This document shows, piece by piece, positions 41,072 to 49,788 of a stretch of DNA of 64,000 nucleotides. The notes beneath the pieces are model-generated. The model was not told where the DNA came from. It ran no database searches and saw only the letters and a program-made list of their open reading frames with translations. A program made the translations under genes and the position numbers. Source of the stretch: Sphingomonas sp. BT-65 (GTDB lineage Bacteria > Pseudomonadota > Alphaproteobacteria > Sphingomonadales > Sphingomonadaceae); NCBI RefSeq assembly GCF_026107375.2, contig NZ_JAPCIA010000002.1:584001-648000 (forward strand), written 5' to 3'. The stretch's first letter is position 1; every line of letters starts with the position of its first letter.

Positions 41072-42574
41072 TCAGACCGCAGCAGCGCGGCCTGCGCTGC
41101 GCGCAAACCAGAGCAGCACAAGGCCCAGCCCGATCAGGACGGCATTGACTGTCCAGGCGATCGGATCCTCGCCGCCCCGCAACACCATGTGTGCAAGCGC
41201 AAGGGCTATCAACAGGCCCACGGTTGCAATCTTGCCCAAGCGCGACAGCGGTGCAGCGGGCAGCAGCGCGGCGGCAACCAGCGCCGCGACCGTGACGCCG
41301 CCCCAGATCGCCAACGCCAGCGACATGCTTACGCCGATCCCGACCAAAGTCACGCCGGCTGCCGCGACCAGTGCGACCGGCTGGCCCCATACCACCGCGG
41401 TCCACACGCGCTCCCAGCCCGGTGCCGACCGTCCCTTGTCGCGCCGCCGGGCGAGCCAGATCGTCACACCGCTCGCCGCCAGATACGTGAGACCGAGGCC
41501 CAGGAGGCCATAAGCGATCTTGACGACGCTGCCGCCGAACCAGCCGAAATGCAGAACCCCCAGGGAGCCGAGGATCTGCTCGCCGACATTGTTGGCCTCG
41601 GCCTTTTTCGAGAAATAGAGTTTGGCGTTGCGATCGAAGGTATAGGCGTCGGTGTGCGACAGTCGGTTCGATCCGTCCTCGACGTTGAACAACGCGGCGC
41701 CGCCCATCTCGGTCGGGTGCTCCATGAAGACATAGGCGACCCGGCCGTCGGTCAGCTTCGCGACCTGCGCGAACATCGGCCTCAAATCGAGCGGCGGCGC
41801 GGGCGCGGGATTGTCCACGGGATGTGGCGGCACGAACAGCGCGTAGACCTTATTGACGTCACCCTGGAACATCGCGAAGCCAAGCGCGCCGACGATGATC
41901 GTGGTTAGGCCGAGCAGCGCACCGGTGAGCGACACCGTGATGTGAAACGGCAGCGCCCAGATGCCCAGCCGGTTGTGCAGATCCGCTTCCTGCAGCCGTC
42001 GCGAGCCGCCGAGCCGGAGGTGGAAGGCGTCACGGAAGATGCGCGGATGCGCGAGCAGCCCAGAGATCAGCGATGAGAGCAATGCGACGCCGATCAGCCC
42101 GACGAGAAAGATGCCGATCGTACGCGGCAGATGCAGGTTAATGTGCAGCCGGGTGAGGAATTCGGTCCAGGGCGATGATGCCTCGACGATCGTCCCGCGC
42201 TCGTCCGCCGCCCAGCTTCGGTAGTGGCCTCCGACATCGGTGGTCACCGTCAGCCGGGGAAGATCCGCGTCCGGCATGGTGATAAAGACATGCTCGACGC
42301 CCTTGCCGGTGGCATCGAGCGCAGCCGTATAGCCAGCCTGCACGGCTTCAGGCGATGCCGTCTCCAGCCGCGGCGCGGATGGATTCTCCCAGCGCTCGAA
42401 TTCGTGCGAGAATACCGCGATCGTGCCCGTGAGGCAGACGAGATAGATGAGCGCCGCGAAGGCGAGGCCCAGCGAGCTATGCCCCTTGAGCACGGCGCGG
42501 ACGAACTCGGACGGGACCTTCGGCCAGATCGGCTTGCGCATCGGACGCGCGGGTTTTGCCGGTTCCACGTTCAT
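41072..42574 (-). CDS. PepSY-associated transmembrane protein (PiuB/iron reductase-like)
   Basis: This 500-aa inner-membrane protein has a basic N-terminus, then the helix GHSSLGLAFAALIYLVCLTGTIAVF, a large periplasmic PepSY-like region, NLHLPRTIGIFLVGLIGVAL, and LLGLGLTYLAASGVTIWLARRRDKG near the end. HxxLG and LHLP are signatures of PepSY_TM proteins, which are linked to siderophore-iron reduction next to TonB receptors. ATG 42574 overlaps the upstream gene's stop by four bases; the longer in-frame extension translates the upstream gene. It is the third gene of the receptor operon, and a ferric-siderophore reductase role is inferred. Confidence 0.88.
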   Translation of the reverse strand: MNVEPAKPARPMRKPIWPKVPSEFVRAVLKGHSSLGLAFAALIYLVCLTGTIAVFSHEFERWENPSAPRLETASPEAVQAGYTAALDATGKGVEHVFITMPDADLPRLTVTTDVGGHYRSWAADERGTIVEASSPWTEFLTRLHINLHLPRTIGIFLVGLIGVALLSSLISGLLAHPRIFRDAFHLRLGGSRRLQEADLHNRLGIWALPFHITVSLTGALLGLTTIIVGALGFAMFQGDVNKVYALFVPPHPVDNPAPAPPLDLRPMFAQVAKLTDGRVAYVFMEHPTEMGGAALFNVEDGSNRLSHTDAYTFDRNAKLYFSKKAEANNVGEQILGSLGVLHFGWFGGSVVKIAYGLLGLGLTYLAASGVTIWLARRRDKGRSAPGWERVWTAVVWGQPVALVAAAGVTLVGIGVSMSLALAIWGGVTVAALVAAALLPAAPLSRLGKIATVGLLIALALAHMVLRGGEDPIAWTVNAVLIGLGLVLLWFARSAGRAAAV

Positions 42575-43155
42575 ACGAACCCCCTCAGCATCGCCGAACC
42601 GAAGCCCAGTATCACGGTCCCGACCAACACGGCGGTTGCGCGCAGGATCCGGTTGTCGGCCAGCGTCCACGCCATCGCGCCGCCCCAGGCGACAGGCACG
42701 ATCAGCCCCCCGATCACCAGCCGCGTCTGCGGCTCACCCGGCGCGAAGGCGGCATAGGCGATGCCCACCGCCATCGCTGCGATCATCCCGATCGGTCCCG
42801 CGAGCAGCCAGCGCAGCACGCCGCGCCATGCCGTCGAGGGGCGCTCGGACGGCTCGGGCGCGAGACTGTCATTGCCGTTCGCACGGCCTGCACGCGCCGC
42901 ACGCACCTGGATGCCTGTGGCGACGACTACCAGCACGCCGACCGCGATCAGCATCACCGCGATGAACGGCCCGCGCGCGGACCCCAGCACCCAAGCCGGC
43001 CACAGCATCGTCGCGAGCAGCAGCGCCCAGCCGCCCCACAACCACGGCCGGCGAGCCTCGATCCGCGCCTGCCACGCCTTGCGCAACAGCCAGCCTGCAA
43101 CGAGCCCGCCGGCGAGCAATCCGCCGGCGGCCAGCAGAAAGGCACCGCCGCTCAA
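42571..43155 (-). CDS. Membrane protein of the TonB receptor-PepSY operon
   Basis: This 194-aa protein has about five membrane helices: MSGGAFLLAAGGLLAGGLVA near the start, then LLLATMLWPAWVLGS, FIAVMLIAVGVLVVVATGIQ, and GGLIVPVAWGGAMAWTL near the end. It fits the uncharacterised small membrane proteins found between iron TonB receptor and PepSY genes (DUF3325/DUF3649-like in position), though family membership is not certain. The gene overlaps both neighbours by four bases, which is strong evidence for translational coupling in one iron-uptake operon. Confidence 0.72.
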   Translation of the reverse strand: MSGGAFLLAAGGLLAGGLVAGWLLRKAWQARIEARRPWLWGGWALLLATMLWPAWVLGSARGPFIAVMLIAVGVLVVVATGIQVRAARAGRANGNDSLAPEPSERPSTAWRGVLRWLLAGPIGMIAAMAVGIAYAAFAPGEPQTRLVIGGLIVPVAWGGAMAWTLADNRILRATAVLVGTVILGFGSAMLRGFV

Positions 43156-45431
43156 AGCCGCAGATCCAGCGCCGCGCCGACCACGCGCGGCGCGCCGAGC
43201 ACCGCGATGCCACGCTGGGCGGTCACGTCATATTGCATGTATCGCTCGTCGAGCAGGTTGCTGACGAACACCGACACGCCCCACTTGTCCTGCGTGTAGC
43301 CCAGCCGCGCATTGACCAGCGTACGCGCGCCGACGCGCGAGCCATCCTGTGGCTTGACCGCGTCGGTGAACACCGCACTGCGATGGCTGGTGTTGAGGTT
43401 GAAAGCGAACCCGTCGGCGAAGCGGAAATTGGCGCCGCCCGACAGCGTCCAGCGCGGTGTATAGGGGAATTCGATCCCGCTCAGATCGGTGACGGTGCCG
43501 ACATCGGTGGTGAACTCGTCGAATTTGGTCCGCACATGGCCGAGCGAGGCATACCAGTCGAATGCGCGGTTGACGCGGTGGCTGGCTTCGATCTCGAAAC
43601 CGTAGAGATGCGACTTGCCGGCGTTGACCGTGTGATAGTCGTAGAGGTTGAGTCCGAAATTCGCTGAGGTCTGCTGGTCCTTCCAGTCGACATAGAAGGC
43701 GTTGGCGTTGAGCGTCAGGCGACCGTCGAGCCATTGCGAGCGGAAGGACAGCTCGTAGTTCCAGGTATATTCGGGATCATAGGCAAAGGCCTGGGAGCGT
43801 GCGGTGTTGGCGGTCGTGCCGCCCGAGCGATAACCACGCTGGACGACGAAGGCGGTCGAGACATCGTCGGTCCATTGCATCTCGATACCCGCCTTGGGCA
43901 GGAATGCCTCGAAGGTGCGTTTGGCCGGCGGCGTCGCGCCCGAGGCCTGGTTGACCAGCCCCTGCACGCCCATGTTGATTCCCGTAACCGCCAGATAGAG
44001 CGGCGAGCCGACCGGCCCGAAGGCCGCCGGATCGGGAAAGGTGCCCGCGAATTCGGCGTTCTGGGTCACCTGCACGTGATTGGTCTCGCGGTCGTAGCGG
44101 AAGCCGCCGAGGAGCGAGAGCCGGTCGGTTAGCGCCACTTTGCCGTCGCCGAACACCGCCCAGGTCTCGACCTGCATCGGGAAGTCGGAGGAATATTGCA
44201 CCGGGATCGCCGGCAACGCGGTCACATAGAGATTGGAGACGAACCCCGCAGTGGCGGCATCGAGTCCGTTGCCCATCAACAGCGCGGTGATCGTGCTGCC
44301 CGGCGTGGGTACCAGAGTCCGGCTCGCGGTCCGCGAATGCTGATCGCGGTTGTAATAGAACAGGCCGAGCAGCCCGCTCAGCGGCCCGCTCTTGTAGTTG
44401 AGCCGCAGTTCCTGCGACCATGTCTGGTAGTCGGCCGGATTCTCGCCATAGCCGATGCTCTCGGGACCGTCGTCGCCGTCATAGGAGCGGCGCATCGCCA
44501 CTTCGCTGTAGTTGCTGACGCTGGTCAGCGAGAGGCCGCTGGCGATCTCGTAGCTGAGTTCGAGATTGCCTATGTCGGCACGCACCGAACTGGCGTTGGG
44601 AAAGTCCGACGCGTTGACGCGGTCTTCCCAGAAGTTGGGCCGGTCCGTCTCGGTATAGGCGAACATATAGGCGCCATCGCCCTCGAAACGGGTATAGCCC
44701 GCCCGCGCCTCGAAGCCGGGCAGCGCCGACGGAGTCCATAGCAGCTTGCCGCGGATGTTGAGCGTGTCGACCGGCGCTTCGGGGACGTCGCGGGTGATGT
44801 TGCGGACGAAGCCGTCCGAATCGCGCTTGTCGGCGGAGACGCGGAAGGCGAGTTCGCCCGGCACGATCGGCCCGCCCGCGGCGATCGCGAACTGGGTCGT
44901 CGAATATTCGGACACGCTGGCGCGAGCGCGGATGTCCCAGTCCATGCCGGGATCGCGCGTGCGGATCACCACGGCGCCGGCGAGGGCGTTGAGGCCCTGC
45001 AGCGTCGATTGCGGCCCGCGGAAAATCTCGACCTGCTGCACGTCCCAGCTGTCGGTCGGCGCGGCGGAGAGGATTTCCCTGGGAAGCGCGGTGCCGTCGA
45101 CATAGACCGTCGCCAGCGGTGCGTCGCCGCCCGCGGCGATCCCCCGGTCGGCGATGCCGCGGATGGTGAAGCCCGAAGCGCCATAGGTCTCCGCCATGTT
45201 GGCGGTGCGCTGGTAGATCTCCTGAACGGTCTGGATGTTCTCTTCGTCGATCCGGCGCGCGGTGGTCACCGCGACCGAGCTCACTGTCTCCTGAAGCGAA
45301 CGCTCGGCCTTTTCGCCTGTGACGACGATCTCGTCCTGTGCCTGCGGATCTGCAACCTGCGCCCGGGCCGAAACCGGCAACAGCGCGAGCGCGCTCACGC
45401 TCACCGAGCGGAACAGAAAACTACGGAACAT
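43152..45431 (-). CDS. TonB-dependent receptor, probable siderophore receptor
   Basis: This 759-aa protein has a signal peptide ending PVSARAQ. The plug has DEIVVTGEKAERSLQETVSS and TVQEIYQRTANMAETYGASG, then a TonB-plug region with DVQQVEIFRGPQSTLQGLNA. The barrel ends RVVGAALDLRL; the final Leu rather than Phe is not the commonest ending. The plug is of the FyuA/pesticin-type class used for ferric siderophores. Its operon with a membrane protein and a PepSY protein supports iron. A candidate Fur-like palindrome lies about 32-56 bp upstream of the start. Confidence 0.9.
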   Translation of the reverse strand: MFRSFLFRSVSVSALALLPVSARAQVADPQAQDEIVVTGEKAERSLQETVSSVAVTTARRIDEENIQTVQEIYQRTANMAETYGASGFTIRGIADRGIAAGGDAPLATVYVDGTALPREILSAAPTDSWDVQQVEIFRGPQSTLQGLNALAGAVVIRTRDPGMDWDIRARASVSEYSTTQFAIAAGGPIVPGELAFRVSADKRDSDGFVRNITRDVPEAPVDTLNIRGKLLWTPSALPGFEARAGYTRFEGDGAYMFAYTETDRPNFWEDRVNASDFPNASSVRADIGNLELSYEIASGLSLTSVSNYSEVAMRRSYDGDDGPESIGYGENPADYQTWSQELRLNYKSGPLSGLLGLFYYNRDQHSRTASRTLVPTPGSTITALLMGNGLDAATAGFVSNLYVTALPAIPVQYSSDFPMQVETWAVFGDGKVALTDRLSLLGGFRYDRETNHVQVTQNAEFAGTFPDPAAFGPVGSPLYLAVTGINMGVQGLVNQASGATPPAKRTFEAFLPKAGIEMQWTDDVSTAFVVQRGYRSGGTTANTARSQAFAYDPEYTWNYELSFRSQWLDGRLTLNANAFYVDWKDQQTSANFGLNLYDYHTVNAGKSHLYGFEIEASHRVNRAFDWYASLGHVRTKFDEFTTDVGTVTDLSGIEFPYTPRWTLSGGANFRFADGFAFNLNTSHRSAVFTDAVKPQDGSRVGARTLVNARLGYTQDKWGVSVFVSNLLDERYMQYDVTAQRGIAVLGAPRVVGAALDLRL

Positions 45432-45954
45432 GCGAACCCCTTGCTTTCAGCACGGGCTACCCACATTGCTAATGCAAGTCAATCGCGGTAATTCGAGGAG
45501 TAACGATTCTGCTCGATAGGGCTTGGGGTGGATAATAAGCACCTCGCGCCACACAGGCCTGGCCTGTCAGGCAATTGGCTGGGCGGACTAATCGGGTCGT
45601 TAAGCCCCGCCTCGCTGGGCGGGCCATCCCGCAGCATCAGAATGCGACGCGATGGGCAGCTGAGAAATGGCCGCTTTCGCAGGACGACAAATTTAGCACG
45701 AACGACCGATTTTGGGCGCATAGCAATCACGTAGTTGTGGGCACGAACACGCGCTGCCTAAACCCCACGTCAGCCGCCGCCCGGACCCGATCGACCCCGA
45801 CTGCGGCTAGCGTCGAATAGACGCTGGGTCGGCGCGCCGACCATGCTATAGTGCGGCAGCGAGTCGATATCGCCGACCTACGACCGGCTCGCGACTGCCC
45901 GGACCAGCTTTCATTCCCGCGAGCTTCCCGGTTTCCCCGGAAGGGGCCATTATC
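45432..45954. other. 523-bp divergent spacer between iron receptor and sensor kinase
   Basis: It holds the candidate Fur-like site near the receptor and an AAGGGG ribosome site before the kinase gene. A GC-rich hairpin (CCCGCC/GGCGGG near 45606-45623) lies in between. No gene is recognised. Confidence 0.5.
45463..45487. promoter_or_regulatory. Candidate Fur-like site upstream of iron receptor
   Basis: The stretch ATTGCTAATGCAAGTCAATC includes the near-palindrome GCTAATGCAAGTCAATCGC, which loosely fits the alternating A/T and G/C pattern of Fur boxes. The match is weak and supported mainly by position. Confidence 0.3.
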
Positions 45955-46980
45955 ATGCATCGAATTGCTCATCCCGACGTCGCGCACAGCCTGGCGCTGG
46001 CGATCCTCGCCTCCTCCGATGCGCCTGCGCTGCTGCTCGACGGCAACCTCGCCGTCATTGCCGCCAGCGACTCCTTCTATCGCGCCTTCGCGCTCAAGCC
46101 GGAAAATGTGGCCGGGCGCCCGCTGTTCGAGCTCGGCGCGAGCGAGTGGGACGTGCCGCAACTCCGCTCGCTACTCGGCGCCACCCTTTCGGATCTCGCC
46201 AGGATTGAAGCCTATGAGATGGATCTCAAGGGCGACGCCGCGCCACGCCGCCTCGTCCTCAATGCCCGGAAGCTCGACTATGGTGATGCCCAGCAGGTCC
46301 GCCTGCTCCTGACGATCTGCGATGTCACCGAGGCGCGGATCAGCGCAAAGCTGAAGGACGACCTGCTGCGTGAGAAGGCGATCCTGCTTCAGGAGCTTCA
46401 GCATCGCGTCGCCAATAGCCTTCAGATCATCGCCAGTGTGCTGATGCAGAGTGCGCGGCGGGTGCAGTCCGAGGAGGTGCGGGGCCATCTCCACGACGCG
46501 CATCACCGGGTGATGTCGATCGCCACCCTCCAGCAGCAATTGGCGGCGTCGCGATTGGGGGATGTGGAACTCCGCGGCTATTTCAGCCAGCTCTGCGCGA
46601 GCCTTGGTGCATCAATGATCCACGATCATGATCGGATCGCTATCGCGGTGACCGCCGATCACAGCAGCGTGAATGCAGACATCTCCGTCAGCCTCGGACT
46701 GATCGTCACCGAGCTTGTGATCAATGCGCTCAAGCACGCTTTCCCGGGCGACCGCAGTGGTAAGATCCTCGTCGATTATCACGCGCATGGACCGGATTGG
46801 ACCCTGTCGGTCAGCGATAATGGCGTTGGAACGGCCGAAGCGTTGGCGGCGGCAAGACCGGGCCTCGGCACCAGCATCGTCGAGGCACTCGCCAACCAAC
46901 TTGACGCTGCCGTTGAGACCGAGGGTGGGTATCCTGGAACGACGGTCTCGATCACGCATACCGAGTTGTCGGTCGTCTGA
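45955..46980 (+). CDS. PAS-HisKA_2 family sensor histidine kinase
   Basis: This 341-aa soluble protein has a PAS-like domain at about residues 15-120 (LLLDGNLAVIAASDSFYRAF), then a phosphoacceptor segment LLQELQHRVANSLQIIASVL with His150. The ATPase domain has VTELVINALKHAFPGDRSG and VSDNGVGTAEALAAARPGLG. The L-Q-H-R-V-x-N-x-L motif is that of HisKA_2/HWE-type kinases common in alphaproteobacterial general stress and light responses. No transmembrane helix is present, so it senses in the cytoplasm. No response-regulator gene is adjacent; phosphate probably goes to a regulator elsewhere. AAGGGG precedes the ATG at normal spacing. Confidence 0.9.
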   Translation: MHRIAHPDVAHSLALAILASSDAPALLLDGNLAVIAASDSFYRAFALKPENVAGRPLFELGASEWDVPQLRSLLGATLSDLARIEAYEMDLKGDAAPRRLVLNARKLDYGDAQQVRLLLTICDVTEARISAKLKDDLLREKAILLQELQHRVANSLQIIASVLMQSARRVQSEEVRGHLHDAHHRVMSIATLQQQLAASRLGDVELRGYFSQLCASLGASMIHDHDRIAIAVTADHSSVNADISVSLGLIVTELVINALKHAFPGDRSGKILVDYHAHGPDWTLSVSDNGVGTAEALAAARPGLGTSIVEALANQLDAAVETEGGYPGTTVSITHTELSVV

Positions 46981-47400
46981 TGCCGCCATAGAAGCCGGGC
47001 CGATGGCGTGGCCGCCGTACTCAAAACGCCGCTAGTCCTGGTAGAGCCCTGCGCGTCAACGGCCTAATCCGCGAATTGTTCGTCGCTGACCTCTTTGGCC
47101 TGGCCGATAGTTACCGCCGGATCATCCCCTGAATGACGACTTCCAGGATTTGTTGCGAGATGGCTGAACAGCCGAAATAGGGCCGCATGCCGTAAGCGAG
47201 GCCAGATCCACCAAGCGGCAGCTCACGACCCCAAGGCAGTCATTCATGGATCTAGGACGTAAACCCATAAACGCAGGGTATGCAGTCGCCATGGTATAAC
47301 CGGCGAACGGTCGGCGTCGGTTGTAATCAATTGGTCGCCCTTCGGATTTCTTTGCAACCAGCCCAGTTCAATGCACACTGCGCCGAATGCGGAGGCGGCG
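46981..47400. other. 420-bp spacer without a recognised gene
   Basis: Short frames only. The kinase ribosome site GGAGG at 47391-47395 is the one clear feature. No terminator is evident after the first kinase gene. Confidence 0.5.
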
Positions 47401-48348
47401 ATGGTTTCGACGGATACACTTAGTGCATTTGAGGATGCCAGCGCGCTGCTCGCCATCGTGCTCGATCAGACTCATGACTGCATCAAGCTTCTCGATCGCG
47501 ACGGCACGATCCGATATGTGAATGAGCGCGGGGCGATTGCCATGGAGCTTCGCACTCCGTCCGAGCTTCTCGGTTTGAATTGGGTCGAGCGCTGGCCGGC
47601 CGAAGCGCGCCCAGTGGTCGAGCGAGCGGCCGACGAGGCGCGCTCGGGGAAAGTCGCGCGGTTCACTGCCTCACGCGTGATCGGGAGCAAGCCCAGCTGG
47701 TGGGATGTGACGGTCACGCCGGTTCGGTCGAACCAAGCGGTCGAGCATTTGCTGGTGATCGCCAGAGATATGACCGCCGAAGTCCAGGAGCGCGAGCGGG
47801 CTGAGGCTGTGAGCGCCGAGATGCGGCATCGTTTGCGCAATGCCATGACCATCGCATCCGCGCTCGTGCATATGGCCGCGCGTGGCAAATCCGAGCTCCA
47901 GGATTTTGCCGGCGAGGTTTCATCCCGGTTTGCACAGCTTGGCCGGGTCCAGGAGCTGATACTCGACCCGACCACCAAAAAGACATTCAGCCAGATCATG
48001 ACGCTGCTCGGGGATGTTTACGGGCACCTCGAGATTGGTTCGCTGCCTGAAGTGGAGCTGGATGACCGGCTGATGCAGACGATTGCGCTGGCCTTTGGCG
48101 AGCTCGCTACCAACAGCTTGAAGTACGGCGCGCTAAAACATGGCGCCCCGGTGCAGGTGAGCGGGCGCATTGCTGACGATGGTCTCGAGCTCATCTGGCG
48201 AGAGGAAACCATGTTCGGTCAAGCTCGTGACGGTGGCCAGGGCCTCAATCTCATTGACAGGATCGTTCAGGCCTCTGGGGGCCAGATCGAACGTCGCGTT
48301 GAAGGCCGCCAGTTTGTGGCCAAGGCGACTTTCCCGATAACCATGTGA
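47401..48348 (+). CDS. PAS-HWE family sensor histidine kinase
   Basis: This 315-aa soluble protein has a PAS domain (about residues 18-130, HDCIKLLDRDGTIRYVNERG; GLNWVERWPAEAR; WWDVTVTPV). The HWE kinase core follows with MRHRLRNAMTIASALVHMAA (His143), AFGELATNSLKYGALKHG (N-box) and ELIWREE containing the Trp-x-Glu that gives the family its name. ATG 47401 is chosen because GGAGG lies six bases upstream; a start ten codons earlier is possible. It lies in the same direction as the previous kinase but 420 bp away, so it has its own promoter. No partner regulator is nearby. Confidence 0.9.
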   Translation: MVSTDTLSAFEDASALLAIVLDQTHDCIKLLDRDGTIRYVNERGAIAMELRTPSELLGLNWVERWPAEARPVVERAADEARSGKVARFTASRVIGSKPSWWDVTVTPVRSNQAVEHLLVIARDMTAEVQERERAEAVSAEMRHRLRNAMTIASALVHMAARGKSELQDFAGEVSSRFAQLGRVQELILDPTTKKTFSQIMTLLGDVYGHLEIGSLPEVELDDRLMQTIALAFGELATNSLKYGALKHGAPVQVSGRIADDGLELIWREETMFGQARDGGQGLNLIDRIVQASGGQIERRVEGRQFVAKATFPITM

Positions 48349-48389
48349 CGAGACGCGCGGCTGACGATCAGTCAATCGTCTGAATGGCG

Positions 48390-48581
48390 TCATCGGTCTG
48401 ATTTGCGCTGAATGCTCACACCTTTTTCAAAGGGAATTGCTTCAACCTTGTCGAGCTCGGCGATCAGGTCGGCGAATACGTCTTCTTGCTCGACCGGGAA
48501 ATAGCGGTCAAAGCGCTCTCCCAACAGCCTGAGATCGGCATCCGTGAGGAAGCCGACAGCGACAATGCGATCCTTGCCCAT
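48390..48581 (-). CDS. Small conserved-looking hypothetical protein
   Basis: The 63-aa product starts MGKDRIVAVGFLTDADLRLL and continues RFDRYFPVEQEDVFADLIAELDKVE. GGAGGT lies four bases before ATG 48581, which decides the start over the longer upstream frame. The IVAVGFLT...LG..F...FPV pattern recurs in short sphingomonad proteins of unknown role (recalled, not checked). It converges on the HWE kinase, 41 bp apart. No DNA-binding or catalytic motif is visible. Confidence 0.55.
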   Translation of the reverse strand: MGKDRIVAVGFLTDADLRLLGERFDRYFPVEQEDVFADLIAELDKVEAIPFEKGVSIQRKSDR

Positions 48582-48753
48582 CGGCACCTCCGGCGAACCA
48601 ACAAGTGCGTCGCCAAATCGTTTCGCCAAGCCGTCGAAATTTCTATGGATGATTTTGAGGTGCGGCTTCGCTCTAGATTAGTTTCTAGTAGGAATCTTTG
48701 GTAGCCGCTGCGCTTACAGCAATTTTCGGCGGCTTGCGGCGCGGATCTTCGGC

Positions 48754-49620
48754 TCACTCGGCTAGAATAAAGTCGGCGAGAACCGCGTGATGCGCCATCT
48801 GCCTCGCGGTCCATACTTTAAAGCTCTCCAGAAATCCTTCATCGACCCAGGCCAGCCGGCCAAGACCATCGGTCGCGAACCAGCGCTCTCGCTCGGCATG
48901 CGCCATCAGATTGCCGATGTGCGAGCGCGAGACCCGGCATTGACGTGCCAGACTGCGGCAGGAAAGCGATGGCGCATCCGCCTTTGGCGCAAGCGCCGCC
49001 GCCATCACTGCCGTAAGCACGATGTAGCCGCAATCCTTGATCGTGAAATGGTTCACGCCGGGGTGCGGATCGAGCAGGCTGCCATGCGCGAACACGAAAG
49101 CGGCGGAGCGATAGATCAGTTCGTTCTGGAGCGCGGGATCGGCCTCGAACATCGGCGCGCGCGGGCGCACCGGCGCCTCGATCGTGTCAGCCACGCGGAG
49201 AAAGGCGAGCGCCGAGCTTGCGATCGCCGCGGTGAGCGGCGGGGCAGGAGCCAGGATCCGGGCGCGCTGACCGTCCACGGTACCGGGCGCAAGCAACGAT
49301 CCGGCGCGTAGCCCCGCGACCACGCTCGCGGTCTGGCGCGGGCTGAGGCTGCTGCTGGACTGTAGCAGGCGGAGCGTCGGCGGCGGACCGCCATGATGGC
49401 GCCAGGCCTGGTAGTGATGAATGAGCAGGAAGCTGACCATGTAGCGCCCGAACTGGTTGAACAGCTTGACCATGGGCCAATCCCCGCCGTCGAGCGCAAT
49501 CATCTCGCTGCAATAGGTCGCGGTGGCCGCAGAAAGCCGGCGATCGGAGAGAAAGGCGTCGGTGCGCGCCTCGAAGACCGTGACCGGCGGGATCGGCTCG
49601 GCTTCTACCCTAACATGCAA
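48754..49620 (-). CDS. Transcriptional regulator with two winged-helix-like domains
   Basis: This 288-aa protein contains a first MarR-like winged helix region (about residues 55-120, LRLLQSSSSLSPRQTASVV and TVDGQRARILAPAPPL) and a second helix-turn-helix near the C-terminus (LSCRSLARQCRVSRSHIGNL, then ERWFATDGLGRLAWVDEGF). TTG 49620 is chosen because GGAGGAG lies eight bases upstream; ATG 49653 is the alternative but has no ribosome site. The frame stays open far upstream only because it runs antisense to the autotransporter. It is divergent from the autotransporter, and a 12-bp palindrome lies in the spacer, so it probably controls adhesin expression. Confidence 0.72.
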   Translation of the reverse strand: MHVRVEAEPIPPVTVFEARTDAFLSDRRLSAATATYCSEMIALDGGDWPMVKLFNQFGRYMVSFLLIHHYQAWRHHGGPPPTLRLLQSSSSLSPRQTASVVAGLRAGSLLAPGTVDGQRARILAPAPPLTAAIASSALAFLRVADTIEAPVRPRAPMFEADPALQNELIYRSAAFVFAHGSLLDPHPGVNHFTIKDCGYIVLTAVMAAALAPKADAPSLSCRSLARQCRVSRSHIGNLMAHAERERWFATDGLGRLAWVDEGFLESFKVWTARQMAHHAVLADFILAE

Positions 49621-49666
49621 CTTTTGGACTCCTCCGCGTCGTCGTGCCCGCATTATCAGATTGCTG

Positions 49667-49702
49667 CACCATCGAAACGGGTTGAACCCTGTTTCGATGG
49701 TG
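49667..49702. promoter_or_regulatory. 12-bp palindrome between regulator and autotransporter
   Basis: CACCATCGAAAC (49667-49678) and GTTTCGATGGTG (49691-49702) are exact reverse complements over a 12-base spacer containing GGTTGAACC. The element lies 47-82 bp upstream of the regulator start and about 87-122 bp upstream of the autotransporter start, as expected of a shared operator. It could also form an RNA hairpin. Confidence 0.6.
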
Positions 49703-49788
49703 CGGGACGTCTCATCGGCCTGCCGCCGGGAATTGGACGGCCGTGCGGCACATGGTGTCGGGATGCGGTAAGGAAGAGGGGGAACGAC

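Noticed and set aside
47041..47240. Possible tRNA in the spacer between the two kinases
   Set aside because: No cloverleaf with a matching acceptor stem and T-loop could be built. None was found elsewhere in the window either.
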